A DNA stretch of 12,165 bases from the NCBI GenBank assembly GCA_008363265.1, contig RHKR01000026.1:2436-14600 (forward strand), given 5' to 3'. The notes under the pieces were generated by a model. The model did no database searches. It saw only the letters and a program-made list of their open reading frames with translations, and was not told where the DNA came from. The translations under genes were made by a program, and so were the position numbers. This DNA comes from Chlorobiota bacterium (GTDB lineage Bacteria; Bacteroidota; Ignavibacteria; Ignavibacteriales; Ignavibacteriaceae). Below, piece after piece: positions 6,300 to 12,165 of the stretch (positions are counted from its first letter, which is position 1; each line of letters begins with the position of its first letter).

Positions 6300-7483
6300 T
6301 GGGACCGTTAGTACCTGACTTCATCGGAAACGAACTTAACTTTGTTGTGGCTATCCTTATTGGGATCGGCTTCGGCTTCATTCTCGAACAGGCGGGCTTT
6401 TCAACCTCGAAGAAACTCGTCGGCCTCTTCTACGGATACGATTTCACAGTACTCCGTGTGTTCTTTACTGCCGGCATCACCGCTATGATAGGAGTGGTTG
6501 CTCTTGGTCATTTTGGGATGCTCGATCTCAGTCTTATATATGTGAACCCTACATTCCTCTGGTCCGCTATTGTCGGCGGACTCATAATGGGGCTCGGCTT
6601 CGTGATAGGCGGATTCTGTCCCGGCACCAGCGTCTGCGCGGCTGCGATCGGTAAGATCGACGCGATGATCTTCGTGCTTGGCGGTTTCATCGGCGTCTTC
6701 ATATTTGCCGAAGGTTACCCCATGTTCGAAGAACTCTACAAAGCAGAGAACCTTGGTTTCATTACCATTTACGACCTCACCGGCACTTCACAGGGACTTT
6801 TTGCTTTCGGAATGACCACAATGGCAGTCGGTGCCTTCTGGTTCACCACATGGGTAGAGAAAAAGGTAAACAAGAAAGAGAATCCCGAACTGCAGCCAAA
6901 AAAGATCTATCTCGGTCTTGGTCTCACCCTCTTCGTTCTCGGATTCTTCACTCTCTTCATGCCCGAGAGAAGAACAGAATTGCTTGCTGACGCGTCAGTG
7001 GCCGCTACTTCAGTCGAAACCAACACAATGAGCGTCGATGAACTCGCTTTTAGACTTCTCGACAAAGATAAAAAGCTTCAGATAATCGACCTTCGGACCG
7101 CGAAGGAATTCGATAAGTTCTCCCTCCCCGGCGCAACGAACATGACTTTCGACGAGCTTTTCGGAAAGGACGCGCATAAAGTTCTCGCTCTTAAACACAA
7201 AAAGACCCTCTTCATCGCTAACAGCGAAGCCGATGAGAGGAAGGCCGCGTTCATAGCCTCCGAACTTGGTTACAACAACTTCTCGATCCTCGAAGGTGGA
7301 CTTGCGACATTCAAAAAAGAAATTCTTGAATACAAATCAGACAAGGAACCAACCACCCGCCAGGAGAAAGACACCCATATCTTCCGCGTCCGGGCCGCCA
7401 AAGAGCTCCCCGCTTTGATCGCCGCCGCCAAGAAATCCGCCGCGCCCAAGAAAAAATCCACCCGCGTTATTGGGGGATGTTAG
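6299..7483 (+). CDS. YeeE/YedE half-transporter 2 fused to a rhodanese-like domain, ends in GGC
   Basis: This 394-aa fusion has a membrane part (about 13-221, six segments by eye) with the second YeeE signature GGFCPGTSVCAAAIGKIDA (Cys107, Cys113). It is followed by a rhodanese-like domain (about 242-341: MSVDELAFRL, IIDLRTAKEFDKFSLPGATN, LGYNNFSILEGGL). In active rhodaneses a Cys starts the loop after the strand equivalent to TLFIA; here the loop reads ANSEADERK (307-315) with no Cys, so classical sulfur transfer is unlikely. A Lys/Ala-rich linker (366-388) leads to the terminal VIGGC, whose Cys394 is the only Cys outside the transporter motif. The positive loop 187-202 suggests the rhodanese part may be periplasmic, but this is uncertain. 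The gene ends the four-gene operon, its ATG overlapping the previous TAA by 1 nt. Likely role: moving and binding thiosulfate or sulfane sulfur for the octaheme system. Confidence 0.9.
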   Translation: MGPLVPDFIGNELNFVVAILIGIGFGFILEQAGFSTSKKLVGLFYGYDFTVLRVFFTAGITAMIGVVALGHFGMLDLSLIYVNPTFLWSAIVGGLIMGLGFVIGGFCPGTSVCAAAIGKIDAMIFVLGGFIGVFIFAEGYPMFEELYKAENLGFITIYDLTGTSQGLFAFGMTTMAVGAFWFTTWVEKKVNKKENPELQPKKIYLGLGLTLFVLGFFTLFMPERRTELLADASVAATSVETNTMSVDELAFRLLDKDKKLQIIDLRTAKEFDKFSLPGATNMTFDELFGKDAHKVLALKHKKTLFIANSEADERKAAFIASELGYNNFSILEGGLATFKKEILEYKSDKEPTTRQEKDTHIFRVRAAKELPALIAAAKKSAAPKKKSTRVIGGC

Positions 7484-7522
7484 GTATTAGGTATTATTGG
7501 ATATGCAGACCTAACCAATAGG

Positions 7523-7540
7523 ACAAGCCTTCTGGCTTGT
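7523..7540. terminator. Small hairpin, possible terminator of the cytochrome operon
   Basis: ACAAGCC (7523-7529), loop TTCT, GGCTTGT (7534-7540) make a perfect 7-bp stem 40 bp after the YeeE-rhodanese stop. Only a short TT follows on the plus strand, so termination strength is doubtful. Confidence 0.4.
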
Positions 7541-7565
7541 TTGGACCGGTTGACTAAAAAATAGA

Positions 7566-7612
7566 ATTGCCCTTTAGGGCCGAAAATAACATTTTCGGCT
7601 CTGAAGGGCGAT
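7566..7612. repeat. Long hairpin, 22-bp stem with 3-nt loop
   Basis: The arms 7566-7587 and 7591-7612 pair along their whole length around the loop AAC, with only three G-T wobbles and no other mismatch. The core starts GCCCTTTAGGG and its partner ends CTGAAGGGC. Read on the minus strand, the hairpin is followed by AATTC and then TATTTTTTAG, so it could end transcription of the TonB operon. The near-perfect symmetry over 47 bp also fits an extragenic palindrome (REP-like) or the end of a small mobile element. Confidence 0.75.
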
Positions 7613-7622
7613 ATATCGTGTA

Positions 7623-7707
7623 ACATCTTAAGCGATCACACCTTTGCTATCAGGTAATTGAGGGATTACCGACAGTCGGAGCCTGAAAGGTGTTCGGTAT
7701 AAGATGT
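7623..7707. repeat. Compound palindromic structure, possible structured RNA or mobile palindrome
   Basis: ACATCTTA (7623-7630) pairs with TAAGATGT (7700-7707), CGA (7633-7635) with TCG (7694-7696), and ACACCTTT (7638-7645) with AAAGGTGT (7686-7693). CAGG (7651-7654) pairs with CCTG (7682-7685), directly stacked on the previous stem on its 3' side. Inside, GGTAAT (7653-7658) can pair with ATTACC (7665-7670), and CCGA (7669-7672) with TCGG (7676-7679); these compete with each other and with CAGG/CCTG. The nested order of stems is unlikely to be chance. Function unknown. Confidence 0.6.
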
Positions 7708-7736
7708 AAGGTGTTATTCCTTAAGAAAATGGAATC

Positions 7737-7767
7737 ATCCTGCAAATCCTTAAATCCTGTAAATCCT
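7737..7767. repeat. Short direct repeats (AAATCCT units)
   Basis: AAATCCT occurs at 7744-7750, 7752-7758 and 7761-7767, and the shorter ATCCT also at 7737-7741, giving unit spacings of 9, 8 and 9. On the minus strand they read as successive AGGATTT words. This sits just downstream of the TonB receptor gene. Confidence 0.6.
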
Positions 7768-7812
7768 GATTCGGACATCTTCAATTTCATCCATCAGCCT
7801 TCATCCCTATCC

Positions 7813-9666
7813 TCACATTCCATAATTAAGGTTCAGCCTCACCATCAATCCGGGTTCATAAACCTTGAAGCCGGCTTTGAACGGATCACGGAAATATGAT
7901 AGATGCGACTGATAATTGGCATTGGTGATGTTCTCAACCTCGAGGGAGGCTTTTATCCCTCTGAACTCACCTGAGACACCCGCGTCAAGGCGGTTCCAGG
8001 CAGGAGTAACGGTTTCGCTCACAGCCGCGTCAACCCTTGTCTGGCCATCCGACCAGGTGTGCCTTACAAAGAATACCATGTCCATCCATTTCGGTGAAGT
8101 AAGTTTCGTAACCACCTTCAACGGCAGGATCTCGGCGAGTGGCGTTGCATCACTTCTGTTCTCCGCCCATGTGTATGACGCGAGAATTTCGATGAACCTG
8201 TACTCAAGACCAAAATTCACGCCTGCCAGCATCGCGTTGATGTTGCGGTAGGTGACGAAGTTTGTTCCGCCCGCGGCTTTCCGGTCGAGATAGACATAGT
8301 TCGCGACATGATTCGCGTACAGTTCGAGTCTCGCGATCTTGCTAAGAAGTGTCGCCCGGAGGCCGGTCTTCAGCGGCTGATCAAGGTTTGGATTCCCCAC
8401 CCACGATGAACCTGTCGGTGCCCTTCTAACGGCAACGAAAAGGGCTTCCGTTTCCGGTAGTTCAGCCGCTGCCTCAGCCATCACGCCGAAAGCGAACTCA
8501 GAGCCTATCGCCTGTGAGTAGGCGGCACTCAGCCCCACAACCGGGAAGAGAGCCGTGGTCTTCGGATCGCTCCAGACGCGCTGGTAGTAGCTCTTCACTT
8601 CCTCTTTATCGAGATTGAAGTAAGAAACCCCCGCCTTGCCACCGAAAGTGAAATCACCAGTCTTGATCTGATGCGAAAGCGACGCAAAATACTGATTTAC
8701 ACCCGGCATAAGGGCGTTGTTTATCAGCATCGTCGGCATTTTGATGAAATTATCCGAGTTCCACTTCCTGAAGTACGCCTCATAGAAACTGCCGACCACT
8801 CCGATTGTCAGGTTTCTGGCATCGGTTTCCATCTGCATCATCGAGACACGGAGGTCGTTGTTCATCAGATGGCTGGTGTAGTTGGCGTAGATCTTGTGAC
8901 CCTTGTATGAGATGTTCGCGCTGAAAAGGCGGTTGAACCTCTCATCCATCTGCAGGTAAGGGAATGTAATGTTCTCGGTGTAGGCCACCGACGCGCCGTA
9001 CCTTAAGTTACCTGTTTCACCCTGATACGACACTTCCGCGAGGGTAAAATTGTAGTTGTCTTTGTAGCCGTAAAGCTCGTTGAAGGCCTTGCCGTCACCG
9101 TTGGTGTAGGGGGAGCCTTTAACGAAGTGGAGGGAGAGGCGGTTGTCCTTCATTCCCCCCGCGACCGAAAGGTCGAGTGCCGATGAAGCACCGGCTACAC
9201 CTCCCGCGCTCGCGAGAATAAAGGGCTCTTTACCGGGACTCTTTCTGTGGAGGGAAATAACACCGCCGAGACCCGACTGAAGGCCGCTCGATCCTTTAAG
9301 GAGCTCAAGTGTCTCCATTTCAAGCGGATTTATCCTCGAAACGGGGGCATCCATCCGGTTAACGCACGCGGGGTGAAACCGTTCGCCGTCGATCACGATG
9401 CTGATATCACCTTTCTTCAGACCGTCAGAATAAACATCCTGAGCAAAGAAAACGCCTTTTTTTATGAGTGAGATCCCCCCGTAAGCGAGGAGGTTCTCGA
9501 GGTTATCCCTCTGGATCGTGAGGGAATTGCTGTAAAGCTCCATTTTCTTTCCCGTGATATCAACGGGATCGAACCAATAGACCTTCATGCTGTCGCCATT
9601 CTGCCCGGATGCGAGGAACGGCAAAAGAAGCGACAGGGTAAAATAATTCCATTTCAAGCGGAACAT
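7813..9666 (-). CDS. TonB-dependent outer-membrane receptor, copper (OprC/NosA) type
   Basis: This 617-aa outer-membrane receptor has a signal peptide (1 to about 21, ending LASG-QN) and a possible TonB-box region near WFDPVDITGK. The plug domain (about 45-145) contains DISIVIDGERFHPACVNRMDAP and LEMETLELLKGSSGLQSGLGGVI, and a beta-barrel runs to the C-terminus. The ACVNRMD segment gives CxxxM (Cys101, Met105), and ANYTSHLMNN gives HxM (His266, Met268). In OprC from Pseudomonas, CxxxM and HxM bind copper, and NosA-type receptors share the ACxNRMDxP segment, so copper is the expected cargo. AGAGGA lies shortly before the ATG at 9666. The small Cys-motif membrane protein gene is 49 bp upstream on the same strand and the two look like one operon. 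Substrate is inferred from motifs, not shown. Confidence 0.9.
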   Translation of the reverse strand: MFRLKWNYFTLSLLLPFLASGQNGDSMKVYWFDPVDITGKKMELYSNSLTIQRDNLENLLAYGGISLIKKGVFFAQDVYSDGLKKGDISIVIDGERFHPACVNRMDAPVSRINPLEMETLELLKGSSGLQSGLGGVISLHRKSPGKEPFILASAGGVAGASSALDLSVAGGMKDNRLSLHFVKGSPYTNGDGKAFNELYGYKDNYNFTLAEVSYQGETGNLRYGASVAYTENITFPYLQMDERFNRLFSANISYKGHKIYANYTSHLMNNDLRVSMMQMETDARNLTIGVVGSFYEAYFRKWNSDNFIKMPTMLINNALMPGVNQYFASLSHQIKTGDFTFGGKAGVSYFNLDKEEVKSYYQRVWSDPKTTALFPVVGLSAAYSQAIGSEFAFGVMAEAAAELPETEALFVAVRRAPTGSSWVGNPNLDQPLKTGLRATLLSKIARLELYANHVANYVYLDRKAAGGTNFVTYRNINAMLAGVNFGLEYRFIEILASYTWAENRSDATPLAEILPLKVVTKLTSPKWMDMVFFVRHTWSDGQTRVDAAVSETVTPAWNRLDAGVSGEFRGIKASLEVENITNANYQSHLSYFRDPFKAGFKVYEPGLMVRLNLNYGM

Positions 9667-9715
9667 CTGTATCCTCTCGTTAAATTGATAAAGAGTTATC
9701 TAACTTGTTAAGGGA

Positions 9716-10105
9716 TCAGATCTTCGGAGGTGGTGCCGAGGGGCGAGCAGCGCGGGCAAGCAGCGCGCCGGGGTTGGTGGCAAAATAATCGAAATTTCCC
9801 GTTCCCGGGGTGGGAACTGTCGCCGTTATCAGAATCGAGGGGGGTAGCTCTTTTTGATCGGGGCGTTCCCCTTTCGGCGGAAGTTTTTCGTCGTTGTTTT
9901 CTTCGACAACCACTTTTTCGAGGTTATCGGTGAGTACACAACTGCCGCAGCAGTCGTTAACCTCTTCATCCTTTTCAACGCACAACTCCTCCACGATATA
10001 GTCGTAGTTCACCAGCCAGTCGATGAACGGACCGGTTATACGGAGGTAAGTTAGCGTTACAGTGACCAGCACGAAGACCGTGACGGCCATTCTGAAAAAT
10101 GACAT
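9716..10105 (-). CDS. Small membrane protein with a Cys cluster, partner of the copper receptor
   Basis: This 129-aa protein has one N-terminal membrane segment (about 4-24, FFRMAVTVFVLVTVTLTYLR). A motif of the form ELC-x8-DCCGSCVLTDNLEK follows (about residues 41-60) and holds all four cysteines. A charged, Pro-rich tail ends in SAPPPKI. Small proteins with NYDYIVE..C..KD....C.GKC-like motifs sit beside copper-type TonB receptors in many Bacteroidota, to my recollection, but their function is not established; metal binding is a reasonable inference. I start at ATG 10105, not at the TTG at 10111, because it is the first standard start; no clear ribosome binding site is visible for either. 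The receptor gene follows 49 bp later on the same strand, and dnaB is divergent. Confidence 0.75.
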   Translation of the reverse strand: MSFFRMAVTVFVLVTVTLTYLRITGPFIDWLVNYDYIVEELCVEKDEEVNDCCGSCVLTDNLEKVVVEENNDEKLPPKGERPDQKELPPSILITATVPTPGTGNFDYFATNPGALLARAARPSAPPPKI

Positions 10106-10268
10106 TTGCAAAATTTCAAAAAGGATAAAATAGTCTGCTTAAAAATAATCAATCCCGTTCAGATATTTAAGAATTTCTGTTAAACTTTTTTAGTGATCGA
10201 TTTCAGGGAGGGGAGTTACCCGAATATTGAATATCTTTACTTCCCGAAAAAATTAAAACTTTAGAGAG
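10106..10268. promoter_or_regulatory. Divergent intergenic region between the copper-receptor operon and dnaB
   Basis: This 163-bp AT-rich gap must hold promoters for both directions. I see no clear -35/-10 pair. It contains GGGAGGGGAG (10206-10215), a run of AT-rich words including GAATATTGAATATC, and AGAGAG right before the dnaB ATG. Nothing further can be supported. Confidence 0.35.
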
Positions 10269-11687
10269 ATGAGCAAGCAAGAGCAGAAGGAAACGGCTTT
10301 AAGCATAGCCAGTTTTTTACCCGCAACCATAACACCACCGCACGCACTCGAAATTGAACAGCTGGTCCTCGGAGCGATACTTATCGACCCCGAATCGATC
10401 AACAAGGCGGTTTCGGTTATCGAGAAAGACGCGTTCTACAAACCGGCACATCAGTTGATCTTCAGCGCGATGGTCAACCTGTACAACGAGCGTGAACCCG
10501 TGGACGTTTCGACGATCTTCAACGAACTGATGCGAACTAAAAAGCTTGAGGAAGTTGGAGGGTTGGTATACCTTTCGGAGCTCGGAAACAACATTTCTTC
10601 TGCCGCCAATATTGAGTACCACCTTAAAATTCTGGTTGAAAAGAAGATCCTTCGCGACCTGATCGCTGTATCACACGCGATCGCCGGCCGTGCCTATGCC
10701 GCCGAGGACACCGCGCTGAAGATACTCGACGAGGCGGAGACAAAGATCTTTCAGATCTCGGAAACACGGTCGAAAAAGACATATATCGACATGAAAAGGG
10801 CGGTCACCCAGACGATCGAGTATATCGAAGTGGTGCACAACAAAACCGCCGCGGGTGTTGTGGGTGTACCCACCGGCTTCTACGATCTCGACGATTTTCT
10901 CGGTGGTTTTCAGAACTCCGATCTTATCATTCTTGCCGCCCGTCCCTCGATGGGGAAAACGGCGCTCGCCCTCTCCTTTGCCAGAAACGCGGCGGTGCTT
11001 CACAAACTTCCCGTGGCGGTATTCTCACTCGAAATGGCGACAACTCAGCTTGTGACCCGTCTGATCTGCGCAGAGGCGATGATCCCGGGACAGAACCTCC
11101 GTAAAGGGAGGATGACCGCAGAGGAGCACTCCAGAATAGCAAAATATGGCGGACAGCTTGCCGAGGCACCGATCTACATAGACGATATGCCGGGGCAGAC
11201 AGTGCTCGAGATCAGGGCAAAATCGAGAAGGCTAAAAGCAGAATATGGAATTAAACTTATCGTGATCGATTACCTCCAGCTTATGCAGGGGCACACCGAC
11301 ACCGAAAGCCGCGAACGGGAAATATCGATGATATCACGGTCGCTGAAAGGTTTGGCAAAGGATCTTGATATACCGATCATTGCGCTTTCACAGCTGAACC
11401 GTGAGTCGGAAAAGAGGGTTGACAAGCGCCCGATGCTCTCCGATCTCAGGGAGTCGGGTTCGATCGAGCAGGACGCGGATGTGGTTATGTTCATCCATCG
11501 CCCCGAATATTACGGCAAGGATGTTGATTCGGATGGAAATTCATTGAAGGGTGTTGCGGAAGTGATCATCGCCAAGCACCGTAACGGCCCCGTCGGTGAT
11601 GTAAAACTGAAATTTCATCACGAGTACACCAAGTTCGATAACCTGCAGCACTTCTCCCCCTACGCGGGGAACGCGAACCCGATATAA
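10269..11687 (+). CDS. dnaB: Replicative DNA helicase DnaB
   Basis: This 472-aa hexameric helicase unwinds DNA ahead of the replisome and recruits primase. The N-terminal DnaB domain (about 24-125, PPHALEIEQLVLGAILIDPESI) is followed by a linker with KILDEAETKIFQI, which docks onto the neighbouring subunit. The RecA-like C-terminal domain has PTGFYDLDDFLGGF (201-214), the Walker A ARPSMGKT (224-231), FSLEMATTQL, the Walker B LIVIDYLQLM (330-339) and SQLNRESEKR (374-383). The DLRESGSIEQDADVV and HRNGPVG segments near the end are also typical. Length is normal and there is no intein at the Walker A or other usual insertion points. It stands alone here, divergent from the copper-receptor operon. 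The start at 10269 gives the normal N-terminal length, although its ribosome binding site is weak. Confidence 0.98.
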   Translation: MSKQEQKETALSIASFLPATITPPHALEIEQLVLGAILIDPESINKAVSVIEKDAFYKPAHQLIFSAMVNLYNEREPVDVSTIFNELMRTKKLEEVGGLVYLSELGNNISSAANIEYHLKILVEKKILRDLIAVSHAIAGRAYAAEDTALKILDEAETKIFQISETRSKKTYIDMKRAVTQTIEYIEVVHNKTAAGVVGVPTGFYDLDDFLGGFQNSDLIILAARPSMGKTALALSFARNAAVLHKLPVAVFSLEMATTQLVTRLICAEAMIPGQNLRKGRMTAEEHSRIAKYGGQLAEAPIYIDDMPGQTVLEIRAKSRRLKAEYGIKLIVIDYLQLMQGHTDTESREREISMISRSLKGLAKDLDIPIIALSQLNRESEKRVDKRPMLSDLRESGSIEQDADVVMFIHRPEYYGKDVDSDGNSLKGVAEVIIAKHRNGPVGDVKLKFHHEYTKFDNLQHFSPYAGNANPI

Positions 11688-11808
11688 TCCGTCATATTCC
11701 AGGATGTGAGACAGGGTAAATTGTATATAAGGGTTGTTTGTGGAGTCTTTTGATTTTCCTAATTTAACTTCAGGAAAAAACTGATTTATTCTTTTTAAAG
11801 GACCCTTT
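11688..11808 (+). promoter_or_regulatory. Gap between dnaB and the TcmP-like gene, with one hairpin
   Basis: TTTTCCT (11754-11760) and AGGAAAA (11772-11778) form a 7-bp stem with an 11-nt loop, followed after a short gap by a T-rich stretch (11786-11796). It could be a weak dnaB terminator. AAAGGA (11797-11802) lies 6 nt before the next ATG and serves as its ribosome binding site; together with CCCTTT it makes a near-palindrome. No promoter is clear. Confidence 0.4.
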
Positions 11809-12165
11809 ATGAGCGGGAAATTTGGCGGAAACTGGACAATCAAAAAACTGAATACCCTTAGGGACTATTTGATCGCGTACAAAAAGATCTTTGACGCAAA
11901 TCCTAAAGCACAACACCTAAGAACCCACTATATTGATGCTTTTGCAGGCGAGGGCGACCTTGTTTTCGGATCATCAACCGAAGAGACCCTGTTCGATATA
12001 CCCACCAACCACCCGGGAAGTGTGAAAATTGCGTTAAGTATTCCAAGTCCCTTCCACAAATATCATTTCATCGAAAAAGATAAAAACAGATACGAAAAAC
12101 TATTGGGACTCAATGACGAATTTCCACATTTGAGCGATCGTATCAGTATTCAACATGGCGACTGT
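11809..12165 (+). CDS. tcmP: TcmP-family (three-Cys-motif partner) protein, N-terminal fragment
   Basis: The first 119 codons are present and the frame stays open to the window edge. WTIKKLNTLRDYLIAYKKIF is followed by THYIDAFAGEGD (about 39-50), a Rossmann-type loop resembling motif I of SAM-dependent methyltransferases. Then come GSVKIALSIPSPFHKYHFIEKDKNRYEKL (acidic EKD after the second strand) and ISIQHGDC at the edge. This order fits the TcmP family, known as the genomic partner of three-Cys-motif (DUF5131/phage Gp37-Gp68-like) proteins. The family's biochemical role is unknown and it is often found in accessory DNA. The three-Cys-motif partner gene would be expected just past the right edge. 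AAAGGA precedes the ATG. Confidence 0.75.
   Translation, partial: MSGKFGGNWTIKKLNTLRDYLIAYKKIFDANPKAQHLRTHYIDAFAGEGDLVFGSSTEETLFDIPTNHPGSVKIALSIPSPFHKYHFIEKDKNRYEKLLGLNDEFPHLSDRISIQHGDC

Larger units (their letters stand above)
7484..7812. other. Gene-free convergent region rich in inverted and direct repeats
   Basis: About 330 bp between the ends of two convergent genes holds no credible gene. In order it contains: a tandem TTAGGTA pair (7480-7486, 7487-7493) covering the stop codon of the YeeE fusion; an interleaved pair of inverted repeats (7487-7520); a small hairpin (7523-7540); a long hairpin (7566-7612); a bipartite palindromic structure (7623-7707); and AGGATTT-type repeats on the minus strand (7737-7767). 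Such density is unlike the other gaps in this window. It may be a mobile palindromic element of the REP/MITE type, a structured RNA, or layered terminators. Confidence 0.6.

Noticed and set aside
7623..7707. tRNA gene
   Set aside because: The nested stems and a TTCGG-like word recall a cloverleaf, but there is no 7-bp acceptor stem with proper arm spacing, no anticodon arm and no matching T-loop.
7484..7812. CRISPR array
   Set aside because: The repeats are short (about 7 nt) with 1-2 nt gaps; there are no spacers and no cas genes.
7690..7899. Open frame of 69 codons in the repeat region
   Set aside because: Its sequence is mainly translated repeat DNA and antisense TonB receptor; no ribosome binding site or family resemblance.
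10269..11687. Intein within dnaB
   Set aside because: All helicase motifs are continuous and the length is normal.

Overview
The window looks like a chromosomal stretch from a Gram-negative member of the Bacteroidota/Ignavibacteriota (FCB) assemblage. The reasons are a two-component-regulator-type beta-propeller protein, a TonB-dependent receptor paired with a small Cys-motif membrane protein, heme c respiration proteins with YeeE/YedE transporters, and mostly weak ribosome binding sites with AT-rich intergenic DNA against coding DNA of balanced GC. The lineage is an inference from gene style; no rRNA or tRNA gene is present to fix it.

Layout. 1-1250 (minus strand): the N-terminal part of a secreted propeller sensor, preceded by a YitT-family membrane protein. 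1418-3372 (plus): a regulator with two MerR-type DNA-binding domains, overlapping by ATGA with a DUF6051-like alpha/beta hydrolase. 3521-7483 (plus): a tight four-gene operon of an octaheme cytochrome c of the tetrathionate-reductase type, a cytochrome b, and two half-size YeeE/YedE transporters, the second fused to a rhodanese-like domain. 7484-7812: a gene-poor convergent region packed with inverted repeats and short direct repeats. 7813-10105 (minus): a copper-type (OprC/NosA-like) TonB-dependent receptor and, upstream of it, a small membrane protein with a Cys cluster. 10269-11687 (plus): dnaB. 11809-end (plus): the start of a TcmP-family gene, cut by the window edge.

How it may work together. 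The central operon can be read as one sulfur-respiration unit. Cytochrome b would take electrons from quinol and pass them to the membrane-anchored periplasmic octaheme cytochrome, which would reduce a small oxyanion such as tetrathionate. The two YeeE halves would move thiosulfate or another sulfur species, and the rhodanese-like tail would handle bound sulfur. The tail is odd: the rhodanese catalytic Cys is missing, while the protein ends in Gly-Gly-Cys. The TonB receptor operon looks like copper acquisition, shown by CxxxM and HxM motifs matching those known from OprC. The most interesting items are the octaheme/YeeE operon with its degenerate rhodanese and terminal Cys, and the structured intergenic region at 7484-7812.
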